44,897 bases of DNA, from NCBI GenBank assembly GCA_016200345.1, contig JACQEX010000043.1:1-44897 (forward strand), written 5' to 3'. Below are positions 34,073 to 44,265 of the stretch, piece after piece. Source of the stretch: Nitrospinota bacterium (GTDB taxonomy: Bacteria; Nitrospinota_A; UBA7883; JACRGQ01). The notes beneath the pieces were generated by a model, which saw only the letters and a list, made by a program, of their open reading frames with translations, had not been told where the DNA came from and did not search any database. Positions within the stretch are counted from its first letter, which is position 1. Every line of letters starts with the position of its first letter. The position numbers and the translations under genes are program-made.

Positions 34073-34411
34073 TTGAGCCAAAAATCCAACCGTATCCGCC
34101 TTTCTGGGGCCGACGCCTTTAACGGGGCGTTTGCCGGAAGAAAAATCGCGACGGCGGATTTGGTCTTCTACTTCAGGCCCAACGGCTCCGTTGAGGGGCG
34201 CGTCGGGTTGGTCGTCGGCAGAAAGGCGTACGCCGGGGCGGTGACGCGCAACCTCCTTAAACGTAGGTTAAGGGCGCTGTACCGCCACAGCGTTGCGGCA
34301 ATGCGCGGGTTCGACGTGGTCATAGTGGCCAGGCGCGGACGCAAAGAACCTGGTTTTGCGGCGCTGGAGGGCCAGGTGAGGAAGCTGGCGGTCGCATTGG
34401 AAGGAAAATGA
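34073..34411 (+). CDS. rnpA: Ribonuclease P protein component
   Basis: The 112-residue basic protein assists the RNase P RNA in tRNA 5' maturation. It contains [27 protein letters not shown], in which the RNxxKRRLR signature is clear, and [10 protein letters not shown]. The start is a TTG with poor ribosome site, five bases after rpmH. Confidence 0.93.
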   Translation: MSQKSNRIRLSGADAFNGAFAGRKIATADLVFYFRPNGSVEGRVGLVVGRKAYAGAVTRNLLKRRLRALYRHSVAAMRGFDVVIVARRGRKEPGFAALEGQVRKLAVALEGK

Positions 34412-34617
34412 GAAAAATTTTAATATTCGCCATCCGGGCGTATCAAATGGCGATTAGCCCGTACCTGCCGCCTTCGTGCAGGTTCCACCCCACCTGCTCC
34501 GAATACGGGCGGGAGGCGGTGCAAAAATACGGCGCGGTTCGGGGCGCGTGGCTTTCCGCAAAGCGGCTCGCCAAATGCCACCCGTTTCACCCCGGCGGTT
34601 TGGATCCCCTCCACTAA
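34408..34617 (+). CDS. yidD: Membrane protein insertion efficiency factor YidD
   Basis: The 69-residue protein begins with an amphipathic helix ([17 protein letters not shown]), then [14 protein letters not shown] and [12 protein letters not shown], the conserved YidD blocks with their cysteines. It is ATGA-coupled to rnpA. Confidence 0.95.
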   Translation: MRKILIFAIRAYQMAISPYLPPSCRFHPTCSEYGREAVQKYGAVRGAWLSAKRLAKCHPFHPGGLDPLH

Positions 34618-34620
34618 GCC

Positions 34621-36246
34621 ATGGAAAGAAAAACTTTATACGCCATACTGCTCTCAATCGCAGTCGTCATACTTTGGGACGTTTGGTACTACTACCGTTA
34701 TAAGGACGTCCTGGAGGCCAACCGCTCCAAGATGGCCCATAAAAGGGTCGAGCAACAGACCAACGGCAACAATCGCCAGCCTTTAAAAGAGAACGCGCCG
34801 GCATCGCCCGCTTCGGCCCCGGCGCCGACCCCCGCGTTGGCTGTCGAATCCAAACCTTTGGATCTGGCAACCACGGCTCCGCCGGCGCAAGGCAGGACGA
34901 TAACGGTGGACACGGGGGTGTCGAACGTCTCCATCTCCACCACCGGCGGAATAGTTGAGTCCATAAAACTTTTTAGATATAAGGACGCCGACGGCGGCCC
35001 GATAGAAATAGTTGACGCAAAATCCCAGTTTCGCCCCCTTTCGCTGGAATTCGCCACGCCGGAGGCGAGCAATAAGATAAACTCGGCGGTGTTCTCCTCC
35101 GCCGCGCCCGATAAAATCACCCTCACCGCCGGAAACAAGGACGTCTCGGTTCCGCTGACCATGGCGTTGCCAAACGGGGTGGTCATCACAAAAACGCTTG
35201 TATTCCACCATTTGTCGTACCTCGTAGATTTGCAAATCGGCGTGAGCGGCCCCGGCGTCGAGGGGACGACCTTTGGCGTTTCGTGGAACGGAATCGCGGG
35301 CGAGGAGGGGAAATCGTACTCCTATGTCGGCCCGGTTGTGCTGGTGGACGACAAGCGGCTAGCTGACTCGCCCAAGGAAAAGGAGCCGCAAACCCACGAA
35401 GGAAACGTTTTGTGGGGCGGCGTGACCAACAAGTACTATTGCGCCGCATTCCTCCCGACTGCCGTCAAGTCTAAATTCACCGCGCGCAAGACTGGCGAAA
35501 AGGACGTCGTAACGCTCCAACTCCCGGCTGGCTCCGCGAACGGCCTGGCGTTTTACGCCGGCCCCAAGGATCACGGGGAGCTGAACAAAACGGGGCGCGA
35601 ACTGATACGAATGATAAACTACGGCTGGTTCGACATACTCGCCAATCCGCTTTTTATACTGCTGACGTGGTTCAACTCAATCATAGGCAACTTTGGATTT
35701 TCCATCATTTTGCTCACCGTCCTGGTAAAACTCCTTTTCTGGCCGCTTTCGCAGGCCAGCTTCAAGTCGGTGGAAAAAATGAAAAAGGTCCAGCCGGAAA
35801 TGAAGATGCTCCAGGAAAGGTACAAAAACGACCGCACGAAAATGAACGAGGAGCTTATCGCCCTTTATAAAAAATACAACATCAACCCGATGGCGGGATG
35901 CCTCCCCATAATTTTGCAAATTCCGGTGTTCGTGGCCCTTTACAAGGTTTTGCTGGAGTCAATTGACCTCAAGGGGGCGAACTTCGTTTTGTGGATACAC
36001 GACCTCTCGACAAAAGACCCCTATTACGTGACGCCGGTACTGATGGGCCTTTCCATGCTGGCGCAACAAAAGATGTCGCCATCGAGCACCGACCCGTTGC
36101 AACGCAAACTGATGCTGGCGATGCCGCTGGTTTTCACAGTCATGTTCATAAATTTTCCATCGGGACTTGTAATATACTGGCTTGTCAATAACCTGTTGTC
36201 CATACTTCAACAGTACCTTTTGATAATGCAACAAAAGGAGGCGTGA
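34621..36246 (+). CDS. yidC: Membrane protein insertase YidC
   Basis: The 541-residue inner-membrane insertase has TM1 (about 5-22), a Pro/Ala-rich linker, a large periplasmic beta domain (about 90-320) typical of Gram-negative YidC, then the five-helix core. That core holds FGFSIILLTVLVKLLFWPLS, the cytoplasmic coiled hairpin with MKKVQPEM and a Pro-Met-Ala-Gly-Cys-Leu-Pro segment, and the last helices around NFPSGLVIYWLVNN. It begins three bases after yidD. Confidence 0.96.
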   Translation: MERKTLYAILLSIAVVILWDVWYYYRYKDVLEANRSKMAHKRVEQQTNGNNRQPLKENAPASPASAPAPTPALAVESKPLDLATTAPPAQGRTITVDTGVSNVSISTTGGIVESIKLFRYKDADGGPIEIVDAKSQFRPLSLEFATPEASNKINSAVFSSAAPDKITLTAGNKDVSVPLTMALPNGVVITKTLVFHHLSYLVDLQIGVSGPGVEGTTFGVSWNGIAGEEGKSYSYVGPVVLVDDKRLADSPKEKEPQTHEGNVLWGGVTNKYYCAAFLPTAVKSKFTARKTGEKDVVTLQLPAGSANGLAFYAGPKDHGELNKTGRELIRMINYGWFDILANPLFILLTWFNSIIGNFGFSIILLTVLVKLLFWPLSQASFKSVEKMKKVQPEMKMLQERYKNDRTKMNEELIALYKKYNINPMAGCLPIILQIPVFVALYKVLLESIDLKGANFVLWIHDLSTKDPYYVTPVLMGLSMLAQQKMSPSSTDPLQRKLMLAMPLVFTVMFINFPSGLVIYWLVNNLLSILQQYLLIMQQKEA

Positions 36247-36249
36247 TAA

Positions 36250-36966
36250 ATGAACTGGAGAATGGCCCAAGGCGCGACGTTTGAAGAGGCGGTCGCCTCG
36301 CTGTTAAAGTCATTGGGCGCGGACGAATCCGAGGTTGAAATAGAAAACCTCGGGGAATCCCGCAAGCTTTTCGGCCTCGGCGGCCCCGTGATAAAAGTGC
36401 GCGGAAGGCTCAAGGAGGACGCCGTCAGGGGCGAGCCGCGAGAAAAAACCGAGAGGGTCAGGACTGAGCCGAAAAACACGACGCCCATGACGGAATCGGA
36501 AATTGAAGAAATCGCGGAAAAAGCGTCGCTCTTCCTTCAAAGCATCATCGAGAACATGAACCTCCCCAAGTACAAGATAACCATCACGGTTGAAAAAACC
36601 GAGGTCACGCTTGTGATTAACGACCACGACGAACCATTCGCCGTGGGTCGAAACGGCGAGGTTCTGGAGGCCATCCAGACGTTGCTGGGCATATACATCG
36701 GAAGACTGCACGAGGGTCGCGCGAGAATTACCGTGGACGCCGGCAACTACCGCGAAAATCGCCTTGAGAGCCTTAAAACAATCGCCGAGAAGGCCGCGGC
36801 GGAGGCATTGGCGAAAGGGAAGAAAGTTTATTTGGGCCCGATGAAATCATCCGACCGAAAGGTGGTTCACGCCGCCCTGCAAGAAAACGCGGATGTGCAG
36901 ACAAAAAGCCAGGGCGAGGGAGACCGTAGGCAGGTGGTAGTATACCCCGCCAAATCGAACAAGTAA
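36250..36966 (+). CDS. jag: RNA-binding protein Jag/KhpB (Jag-N, KH, R3H)
   Basis: The 238 residues show Jag-N (about 8-55, GATFEEAVASLLKSLG and RKLFGLGG), a KH domain (about 95-160, with GRNGEVLEAIQTLLGIY) and R3H (about 165-235, with NYRENRLESL, MKSSDRKVVHAAL and the SxGEGDRRQVV end). The protein binds RNA and is commonly linked to yidC; in other bacteria it affects division and envelope growth. mnmE does not follow. Confidence 0.93.
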   Translation: MNWRMAQGATFEEAVASLLKSLGADESEVEIENLGESRKLFGLGGPVIKVRGRLKEDAVRGEPREKTERVRTEPKNTTPMTESEIEEIAEKASLFLQSIIENMNLPKYKITITVEKTEVTLVINDHDEPFAVGRNGEVLEAIQTLLGIYIGRLHEGRARITVDAGNYRENRLESLKTIAEKAAAEALAKGKKVYLGPMKSSDRKVVHAALQENADVQTKSQGEGDRRQVVVYPAKSNK

Positions 36967-37030
36967 CGCCCCTCCCGCAGTTGAGACTGCCCGCCATCGA
37001 AAACGGGCCGCATATACTCCCCCCGTACCC

Positions 37031-37064
37031 CCGCATTAGTTATCTTTATATTTTTTTTATGCGG
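37031..37064 (+). promoter_or_regulatory. Candidate KdpE-binding site upstream of kdpF
   Basis: The T-rich core TTTATATTTTTTTTATGC (37045-37062) closely resembles the T-rich KdpE site known upstream of E. coli kdpFABC, and is flanked by CCGCAT and ATGCGG arms. It lies about 110 bases before kdpF. A promoter between them was not clear. Confidence 0.45.
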
Positions 37065-37131
37065 AATGACCGTCATTTTACACATTATTTATTATCCAAT
37101 TGCTACATTTACGTCGTGCGGGAAACACTAA

Positions 37132-37143
37132 CACTTTAAAGTG
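37132..37143. promoter_or_regulatory. Perfect 12-bp palindrome before kdpF
   Basis: CACTTTAAAGTG is a perfect palindrome 26 bases before the kdpF start. It could be an operator, or overlap the promoter. It loosely resembles the TAAAG cores at 24755-24778 and 24853-24876. Confidence 0.3.
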
Positions 37144-37169
37144 CGAACAATTTCGAAAGGGGTAATAAT

Positions 37170-37250
37170 ATGGGAGTCGGGTACGTCGTTCTTTCGGCCG
37201 TTGTTTTAATATATCTAATCTACGTCATGTTCAGGCCGGAGAGGTTTTAG
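37170..37250 (+). CDS. kdpF: KdpF, small subunit of the potassium-transporting ATPase
   Basis: This 26-residue gene is a single membrane helix (YVVLSAVVLIYLIYVMF) ending RPERF, as in KdpF. It stabilises the KdpABC complex in the membrane. GAAAGGGG lies before the ATG at 37170. It begins the kdp operon, 11 bases before kdpA. Confidence 0.85.
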   Translation: MGVGYVVLSAVVLIYLIYVMFRPERF

Positions 37251-37261
37251 GGAGACAGGCA

Positions 37262-38953
37262 ATGAACAAATTTGATTTCCTACAGATACTCATCCCTCTG
37301 GCGGCCCTAATCGCCCTCACGCCATTGCTCGGCTCCTACATGGCAAAAGTATTCCAAGGGGAGAACCACCTTCTAAAAAAGCCCCTCGGCTTTTTGGAAA
37401 GGCTCGCGTACCGACTGTGCTTTGTTGACGAAAAAGAGGAGATGGGATGGAAAAACTACGCGGTCGCGCTCGTAATATTTAACCTTTTCGGTTTTTTGGC
37501 CCTCTTCGCCCTTCAAATGCTCCAAGGGCATTTGCCGCTAAACCCGCAGAAACTGCCGAATGTCTCATGGGACTCCTCCTTCAACACCGCCGTAAGCTAT
37601 ATGACCAACACCAACTGGCAGGGGTATTCCGGCGAGACCACCATGAGCTACCTCACTCAAATGCTCGGCCTGTGCGTGCAGAATTTTCTCAGCGCGGCCA
37701 CCGGAATCGCGGTTTTTCTCGCGTTGGTCCGCGGAATCATCCGCAAGAGCTCGGCCACAATCGGCAACTTTTGGGTTGATGTGGTTCGCTCCTTCGTCTA
37801 CGTCCTACTCCCTCTGTCGTTTTTCTTCGCCCTCGTTCTTGTGTGGCAGGGGTCAATCCAAAACTTTTCGCCATACGTTACCGCCACCGGCGTCGAGGGA
37901 ACCAGGCAGGTTCTTCCGATGGGGCCGGCCGCGTCGCAAATAGCCATTAAACAACTCGGCACGAACGGCGGTGGCTTTTTCAACGCCAATAGCGCGCACC
38001 CGTTCGAGAATCCAACGCCGTTGACCAACCTGCTTGAACTGGTGGCAATTTTGCTCATCCCATCGGCCCTTGTCTGGACGTACGGGATAATGCTTGGAAA
38101 ACGAAGGCAGGGGGCGGTTATTTTATCGGCCATGTTCGCCCTGTTAATCATGGGGCTTGCCGGGTCGCTATGGGCGCAATACAGACCAAACGCCTCCTTG
38201 GGCGAGCCGGAGGTAATGGAGGGGATAGACACTCGCACCGGGGTCGCCAACTGCGTGATATGGTCGGTCTTCACCACCGCCGCGTCCAACGGCTCGGTCA
38301 ACTGCATGCACGAGTCGCTCTCCCCGATATCCGGCGGGGTGCCCCTCGTAAACCTGATGGTCGGAGAGGTAATTTTCGGCGGCGCGGGCGTGGGGCTTGC
38401 CGGAATGCTGGTGTTCATGCTCATCACGGTTTTTCTTTCCGGGCTGATGGTCGGGCGCACGCCGGAATACATCGGAAAAAAAATCGAGGCCCGCGAGGTG
38501 CAGATGAGCATGATAACGGTCCTCGCCCCCAGCGCGGTGATTTTAATAGGCTCGGCGGTCTCGCTTTTTCATCCGGCCGGTCTTGCGGGGATTTCCGCCA
38601 AGGGACCGCACGGGTTCACCGAGGTTGTTTACGCCTTCACCTCCGCCGCGCAGAACAACGGAAGCGCGTTCGCCGGGCTAAACGCCAACACCCCCTATTA
38701 CAACGTGGTTCTTGGCTTGGTCATGCTGGTTGGAAGGTTTTTAACCATCGTCCCCGTTCTCGCAATCGCGGGAAGCCTTGCGCAAAAGAAATGCGTGGCC
38801 TCCTCGGAAAGCGGATTTCGGACTGATTCGCCGCTTTTTTTCATCCTTCTTGTGGCGACAATACTTGTTGTGGGGGTGCTGACGCACTTCCCCTCGCTGG
38901 CGCTCGGCCCCGTTGTCGAGCATTACCTGATAAACGCCGGCTGGGTAAATTAA
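37262..38953 (+). CDS. kdpA: Potassium-transporting ATPase subunit KdpA
   Basis: The 563-residue channel-like subunit has about ten membrane helices and the conserved selectivity-filter regions, for example [28 protein letters not shown] and the [14 protein letters not shown] and [14 protein letters not shown] segments. It gives Kdp its high potassium affinity. The start follows GGGAGACAGG. Confidence 0.97.
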   Translation: MNKFDFLQILIPLAALIALTPLLGSYMAKVFQGENHLLKKPLGFLERLAYRLCFVDEKEEMGWKNYAVALVIFNLFGFLALFALQMLQGHLPLNPQKLPNVSWDSSFNTAVSYMTNTNWQGYSGETTMSYLTQMLGLCVQNFLSAATGIAVFLALVRGIIRKSSATIGNFWVDVVRSFVYVLLPLSFFFALVLVWQGSIQNFSPYVTATGVEGTRQVLPMGPAASQIAIKQLGTNGGGFFNANSAHPFENPTPLTNLLELVAILLIPSALVWTYGIMLGKRRQGAVILSAMFALLIMGLAGSLWAQYRPNASLGEPEVMEGIDTRTGVANCVIWSVFTTAASNGSVNCMHESLSPISGGVPLVNLMVGEVIFGGAGVGLAGMLVFMLITVFLSGLMVGRTPEYIGKKIEAREVQMSMITVLAPSAVILIGSAVSLFHPAGLAGISAKGPHGFTEVVYAFTSAAQNNGSAFAGLNANTPYYNVVLGLVMLVGRFLTIVPVLAIAGSLAQKKCVASSESGFRTDSPLFFILLVATILVVGVLTHFPSLALGPVVEHYLINAGWVN

Positions 38954-38966
38954 AAAGGAGACGCAG

Positions 38967-41042
38967 ATGAAAGAGCAAAAACTGTTTTCAAAAAAACTTT
39001 TGGTCGGCGCGATTGGAGACTCGTTTAAAAAGCTTAACCCGCGCACCCAGGCGGCAAACCCGGTGATTTTCGTCGCCCTCATATGCGCCGCGATAACCAC
39101 GGCCATCGTTATTTTAAGCGCGGCGAAGGGGGTCTCCGCCTTTGAGATTCAAATCGCCCTTTGGCTCTGGCTCACCGTTCTTTTCGCCAATTTCTCCGAG
39201 GCCCTTGCCGAAGGGCGCGGAAAGGCGCAGGCGGACGCGCTTCGAAAGATGAAGACGGCGGTGAAGGCCCGCCTTGTCAGGGACGGAAAGGAAATCCTCA
39301 CGGTGGCGAGCGATTTAAAACTTGCCGACTGCGTCGTCTGCGAGGCGGGCGACATAATACCCGGCGACGGCGAGGTGATAGAGGGAATCGCCACGGTTGA
39401 CGAGTCGGCCATCACCGGGGAATCCGCGCCGGTGGTCAGGGAAAGCGGAGGCGACCGAAGCGCGGTGACCGGCGGAACCCGCGTGATAAGCGACAAAATA
39501 ATCGTCCGAATAACCGCCGAGACGGGGCAAAGCTTCCTTGACCGAATGATACAACTCGTCGAGGGCGCGAAGCGGCGAAAAACCCCGAACGAAATCGCGC
39601 TTACAATTCTTCTGTCGGCGATGACCGCCCTGTTCCTTCTTGTGGTAGTGACGCTAAAACCATACGCGGACTACTCGGCGTCCGTCGCCAAAACCGACTT
39701 GTCCGGAGTCATCACCATTCCGGTGCTTATTTCCCTTTTGGTATGCCTTATTCCGACCACCATCGGCGGCCTTTTGAGCGCGATTGGAATAAGCGGAATG
39801 GACCGCCTTATTAGAAAAAACGTAATAGCAAAAAGCGGAAGGGCGGTGGAGGCCGCCGGGGACGTGGACGTTCTGTTGCTGGACAAAACCGGCACCATAA
39901 CGCTGGGAAACAGAATGGCGCACGATTTTTTGCCCGCCCACGGATTTTCCGACAGACAGCTGGCCGAGACGGCACAACTGGCCTCCTTGAGCGACGAAAC
40001 GCCGGAGGGACGATCAATCGTCATATTGGCAAAGGAGAAATTTAATCTCCGTGCCGAAAACGTGACCAAGCTGGACGCGGTCTTTATCCCATTTTCTGCG
40101 CACACCCGGATGAGCGGGGCGGACCAAAAGGGCGCTTCCGGAACCCGAACAATTCGCAAGGGGGCGTTCGACGCCGTTAAAAGACACGTGGAAACGTTGG
40201 GCGGGACGGTGCCGGCGCAAATAACCGGGGTGGTGGAGACAATCGCCAGAAGCGGCGGCACGCCGCTGGTCGTCAGCGAGAACGAAAATGTAATCGGCGT
40301 CGCCCACCTTAAGGACATCGTGAAGGGGGGCATCAAGGAAAGATTCGCCGAAATGCGAAAGATGGGAATAAGAACCGTGATGATAACCGGCGACAACCAG
40401 CTAACGGCGGCGGCAATCGCCGCCGAGGCGGGCGTGGACGACTTTTTGGCCGAGGCGACCCCGGAGACAAAACTAAGGCGGATTAGAGAAGAGCAGGCCA
40501 AAGGTTACATGGTGGCGATGGCGGGCGACGGAACCAACGACGCACCGGCGTTGGCGCAGGCGGACGTGGGCGTGGCGATGAACGCGGGAACCCAGGCCGC
40601 GCGCGAGGCGGGCAACATGGTGGACTTGGACAGCAACCCGACCAAACTCATTGAAATTGTGGAGACCGGCAAACAGTTGCTTATGACGCGCGGCGCGCTC
40701 ACCACGTTCAGCGTCGCCAACGACGTCGCAAAATATTTCGCCATAATTCCCGCCATGTTCGCGGGCCTTTACGCGGCGTCCGGCGGGGTCGGCCCGCTGG
40801 CCCGCCTGAACGTGATGGGGTTGCACTCCCCCCAATCCGCCATATTAAGCGCGGTTATTTTCAACGCGCTCATAATCATCGCGCTGGTGCCGCTTGCCCT
40901 TAAAGGGGTTAAGTACCGCCCTTTGGGCGCGATGACGCTTTTGCGAAACAACCTGCTGGTGTACGGCCTCGGCGGACTGGCCGCCCCGTTTGCCGGCATA
41001 AAAATAATTGATATTTTAATCGTAGGAATGGGGTTGATATGA
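38967..41042 (+). CDS. kdpB: Potassium-transporting ATPase ATP-binding subunit KdpB
   Basis: The 691-residue P-type ATPase has the phosphorylation motif [10 protein letters not shown] (Asp near 307), the actuator loop ITGESAPV (the Ser in this TGES loop is the site of inhibitory phosphorylation in E. coli), and [20 protein letters not shown]. It drives transport with KdpA and KdpC. GGAGA precedes the ATG; its end overlaps kdpC by ATGA. Confidence 0.97.
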   Translation: MKEQKLFSKKLLVGAIGDSFKKLNPRTQAANPVIFVALICAAITTAIVILSAAKGVSAFEIQIALWLWLTVLFANFSEALAEGRGKAQADALRKMKTAVKARLVRDGKEILTVASDLKLADCVVCEAGDIIPGDGEVIEGIATVDESAITGESAPVVRESGGDRSAVTGGTRVISDKIIVRITAETGQSFLDRMIQLVEGAKRRKTPNEIALTILLSAMTALFLLVVVTLKPYADYSASVAKTDLSGVITIPVLISLLVCLIPTTIGGLLSAIGISGMDRLIRKNVIAKSGRAVEAAGDVDVLLLDKTGTITLGNRMAHDFLPAHGFSDRQLAETAQLASLSDETPEGRSIVILAKEKFNLRAENVTKLDAVFIPFSAHTRMSGADQKGASGTRTIRKGAFDAVKRHVETLGGTVPAQITGVVETIARSGGTPLVVSENENVIGVAHLKDIVKGGIKERFAEMRKMGIRTVMITGDNQLTAAAIAAEAGVDDFLAEATPETKLRRIREEQAKGYMVAMAGDGTNDAPALAQADVGVAMNAGTQAAREAGNMVDLDSNPTKLIEIVETGKQLLMTRGALTTFSVANDVAKYFAIIPAMFAGLYAASGGVGPLARLNVMGLHSPQSAILSAVIFNALIIIALVPLALKGVKYRPLGAMTLLRNNLLVYGLGGLAAPFAGIKIIDILIVGMGLI

Positions 41043-41590
41043 AGACGTCCGTCCGGGCTTTGGCAACGCTGTTGTTTTTTACGCTACTTACGGGCCTCGT
41101 CTACACCGGAGCCGTGACGGGGGTGTCCGCCGTCGCCTTTAACAGACAGGCAAACGGCTCGCTTGTTGTTTCCGGCGGCAGGGTGGTCGGTTCCGAGTTA
41201 ATCGCCCAAAATTTTAAGGGCCCCGGCTATTTCTGGCCCCGTCCCTCGGCGGCGGATTTCAACCCCCTCCCTTCCGGCGGGTCGAATTACGCCCCCTCCA
41301 GCGCCGAATTGCTGGGCAAAATAAAGGAGAGAAAAAAACTTGGAATGACGCGGGATTTATTGTTCGCCTCCGCAAGCGGTCTGGATCCGCACATAAGCCC
41401 CGAGGCGGCATTCGACCAAATTGAGCGAATAGCCTCCGCGCGCGGACTCCGCGACAACCAATTGTCCGCAGTTCGTGCTTTAATATTGAGGCATGTGGAG
41501 GAAAGACAGTACGGAATGCTGGGCGAGGGACGTGTGAACGTATTGCGGCTTAACCTTGCGCTTGACGAGGAAACACGAATTGCAAAGTGA
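41039..41590 (+). CDS. kdpC: Potassium-transporting ATPase subunit KdpC
   Basis: The 183-residue protein has one N-terminal membrane helix ([20 protein letters not shown]) and the typical [20 protein letters not shown], [13 protein letters not shown] and LNLALDE blocks. It holds KdpA and KdpB together. The start is ATGA-coupled to kdpB, and the 3' end overlaps kdpD. Confidence 0.95.
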   Translation: MKTSVRALATLLFFTLLTGLVYTGAVTGVSAVAFNRQANGSLVVSGGRVVGSELIAQNFKGPGYFWPRPSAADFNPLPSGGSNYAPSSAELLGKIKERKKLGMTRDLLFASASGLDPHISPEAAFDQIERIASARGLRDNQLSAVRALILRHVEERQYGMLGEGRVNVLRLNLALDEETRIAK

Positions 41591-44261
41591 CGAACGGCCA
41601 AATCCGGACGAGATACTAAAAAACGTCCAACGGGAGGAAAAAAGGGCCTCGAGGGGAAAACTGCGGATTTTTTTCGGGATGTGCGCCGGAGTCGGAAAGA
41701 CGTACGCCATGCTGGAGGCCGCCCGAAACATGGCCGCCGCCGGCGTGGACGTGGCCGTGGGCGTGGTGGAAACCCACGGTCGAAAAGAGACGGAGCTGAT
41801 GCTCGCCGGGCTCCGGGCAATCCCGCAAAAAAAGATGGATTACAAAAACTCCGTTTTTTTGGAACTGGACATAGAGAGAATCCTGGTTGAGAGGCCCCCG
41901 CTTGTGCTTGTGGACGAACTCGCGCACACCAACGCCCCCGGCTCCCGCCACGCAAAACGATACCAAGACGTCGAGGAGATATTGGATTCCGGCATAGACG
42001 TATATTCCACCATGAACGTGCAACATTTGGACAGCAGGGCCGACCCGGTGAGAAAAATCACGGGAATCAACGTTCGTGAAACGGTGCCGGACACCATATT
42101 GGAACTCGCCGACCAGATCGAGTTGATAGACCTGCCCCCGAGGGACCTGTTGAAGCGGTTGAAAGAGGGGAAGGTTTATCTTGGGGAAAAGGCGGAACTG
42201 GCCGCCGCAAATTTCTTCAAGGAAGAGAACCTCATGGCGCTCCGCGAGATGGCCTTGCGCTTCACCGCGGAAAAGGTGGACGACGAGCTCCGGGGCCAGA
42301 TGACGGTGAAACGAATATTGGGGCCGTGGAACACCAACGAAAGGCTTTTGGTCGCCGTAAGCCAAAGCCCCCACTCCCCGTCCCTCATCAGGAGGGCAAG
42401 ACGCATGGCCTTTAGGCTGGGCGCGCCGTGGGTCGCCCTTTACGTGGACTCCGGGCTGGTGTTGAGCGAAACTGACCAGAAGCGACTGCATGAAAATCTG
42501 GAACTCGCAAAGGAATTGGGAGCCGAGTTGGTTACGACGCGCGACACCGACGTGGCCGGCGCGGTCAACCGGGTCTGCCTTGAAAAAAACGTCACCCAAA
42601 TCGTCATGGGAAGGCCGGAACGCCGGTTTTTTATGGACATAATCTCGCGCGGCACCATACTCGAACAGCTGATAAGAGACACCAGCGAAATTGACATTCA
42701 CGTAATAAGACGATCCGGAAAAAAACGGTTTCGGGGCCGGCGTTTCCGCGTGCCCGCCGTCAAGGCCCGCCCCAAGGACTACGCCTTGGTCGGCGGCGTA
42801 ATTTCCGCCGCCTCCTTATTGTCCCTGTTCTTCCAGCCTTTAATAGGGTATCGCGCCGTGGGCTACGTTTTCATGGCGACCGTTCTACTGCTTTCTATGA
42901 CGACGACGATAGGCCCGATTTTTTTTGCGGCCACCCTTGGCGCCCTGATATGGGATTTCTTTTTCGTGCCCCCTCTCTACACTTTTATGGTCTCCTCCCC
43001 CGAGGACCTGATGATGATATCCGCCTATTTTCTAGTCGCGGTCGTGGCGGGGGCGCTGACCACCCGCATAAAGAGGCAGGACGCGGATCTTCGACAAAGG
43101 GAACACCACGCAAATGTGCTGTACGAGTTGGGCAGAAGTTTTTCCGAGGCAAAGGACGTGGATAAAATCGTGTCCGCCGCCGTGGGGTGCGTGGAGACGC
43201 TCTTTGCGGTAAAGGCGGCGATGTTGATGGTCACGCCCGAGGGACAGCTTTCGCGAACTCCAACCGCCGGAGGCGCCGTGGACATAGTGGAAAAAGAATA
43301 CGCCGTTGCGTTTTGGAGTTTTTCAAACAACAAGAAGGCCGGATGGAACACCGACACGCTACAGTCAGCCAAATGCAAGGCTCTTCCGCTCCTCGGCAAG
43401 GTGCATCCCGTCGGCGTCCTTCTTCTTTACCCGCAATCCTCCGCGCCGTTTCCGCTCGAGGAGGAAAACCTTATAGACACCATCGCCTCCCAACTTGCCG
43501 TCGCGTTGGAGAGGGAGTTGCTCGACGCGCGCGCAAAGGCCGCGCAACTGCTCGAGGAGTCGGAAAGGCTTCACCAGACCCTGCTTAACTCGGTCTCTCA
43601 CGAACTGCGCACTCCCATCACCAGCATCATCGGACACGCCTCCGCCCTTCAGGACCCGGGCGTGGGGGACAACCCGATGATACGCCTCACCGTGTCGGAG
43701 GAGCTTATAGATTCCGCCGAAAGATTGAACCGGATTGTCGGGAACCTGCTTGACATGTCCCGGCTGAGCGGCGGCATTCTCAAGCTCAAAAAGGAGGTTT
43801 TCGACGTCAACGACCTAGTGTCGGCCACGCTGGAGACACTACAGCGTCCGTTGCGTTTTCATAAATTAACCCTTGGATTGAACGCAGGCGAATTGTATTG
43901 CGAGGGGGACTATCGCTTTCTGGAGCACGCCATAGCCAACGTCATATTAAACGCCGCCTATTATTCGCCGACCGAAACCACGGTGGATATTTCAACCGGC
44001 GTCGAGGGCGGGTATGCGTTCGTCCGCGTGAAGGACGAGGGAAAAGGAATACCGGAGGAGTCATTGGACAAGATATTTGAAAAATTCTACCGGATACCGG
44101 GCACGCCGCCGGGGGGAACCGGGCTGGGCTTGTCCATCGTAAAGAACATTGTGGAGGCCCACAATGGAACCGTCGCCATTAACAACAGGTTCGACCGAAG
44201 CGGCGCCATTTTTTCAATAATGCTTCCGTTGGCCGCAAACGTTCGACAAATGGCCGGCTGA
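41580..44261 (+). CDS. kdpD: Sensor histidine kinase KdpD
   Basis: The domains run as follows: KdpD N domain with Walker A GMCAGVGKTYAML (about 33) and VDELAHTN, a universal-stress-type domain (about 250-375), four membrane helices (DUF4118, about 400-500), GAF (about 520-650), HisKA with VSHELRTPITSI (His about 672), and HATPase with DEGKGI and GTGLGLSIV. I choose the TTG at 41580 (893 aa), which has GAGG nine bases upstream and gives the family-like start [19 protein letters not shown] at 41556 would add eight residues inside kdpC. It controls kdp expression through KdpE in response to low potassium and osmotic state. Confidence 0.95.
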   Translation: MQSDERPNPDEILKNVQREEKRASRGKLRIFFGMCAGVGKTYAMLEAARNMAAAGVDVAVGVVETHGRKETELMLAGLRAIPQKKMDYKNSVFLELDIERILVERPPLVLVDELAHTNAPGSRHAKRYQDVEEILDSGIDVYSTMNVQHLDSRADPVRKITGINVRETVPDTILELADQIELIDLPPRDLLKRLKEGKVYLGEKAELAAANFFKEENLMALREMALRFTAEKVDDELRGQMTVKRILGPWNTNERLLVAVSQSPHSPSLIRRARRMAFRLGAPWVALYVDSGLVLSETDQKRLHENLELAKELGAELVTTRDTDVAGAVNRVCLEKNVTQIVMGRPERRFFMDIISRGTILEQLIRDTSEIDIHVIRRSGKKRFRGRRFRVPAVKARPKDYALVGGVISAASLLSLFFQPLIGYRAVGYVFMATVLLLSMTTTIGPIFFAATLGALIWDFFFVPPLYTFMVSSPEDLMMISAYFLVAVVAGALTTRIKRQDADLRQREHHANVLYELGRSFSEAKDVDKIVSAAVGCVETLFAVKAAMLMVTPEGQLSRTPTAGGAVDIVEKEYAVAFWSFSNNKKAGWNTDTLQSAKCKALPLLGKVHPVGVLLLYPQSSAPFPLEEENLIDTIASQLAVALERELLDARAKAAQLLEESERLHQTLLNSVSHELRTPITSIIGHASALQDPGVGDNPMIRLTVSEELIDSAERLNRIVGNLLDMSRLSGGILKLKKEVFDVNDLVSATLETLQRPLRFHKLTLGLNAGELYCEGDYRFLEHAIANVILNAAYYSPTETTVDISTGVEGGYAFVRVKDEGKGIPEESLDKIFEKFYRIPGTPPGGTGLGLSIVKNIVEAHNGTVAINNRFDRSGAIFSIMLPLAANVRQMAG

Positions 44262-44265
44262 CGCG

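Noticed and set aside
37051-37058. Run of eight T as an intrinsic terminator after jag
   Set aside because: No GC-rich stem directly precedes the T-run; the context fits a KdpE-type operator better.
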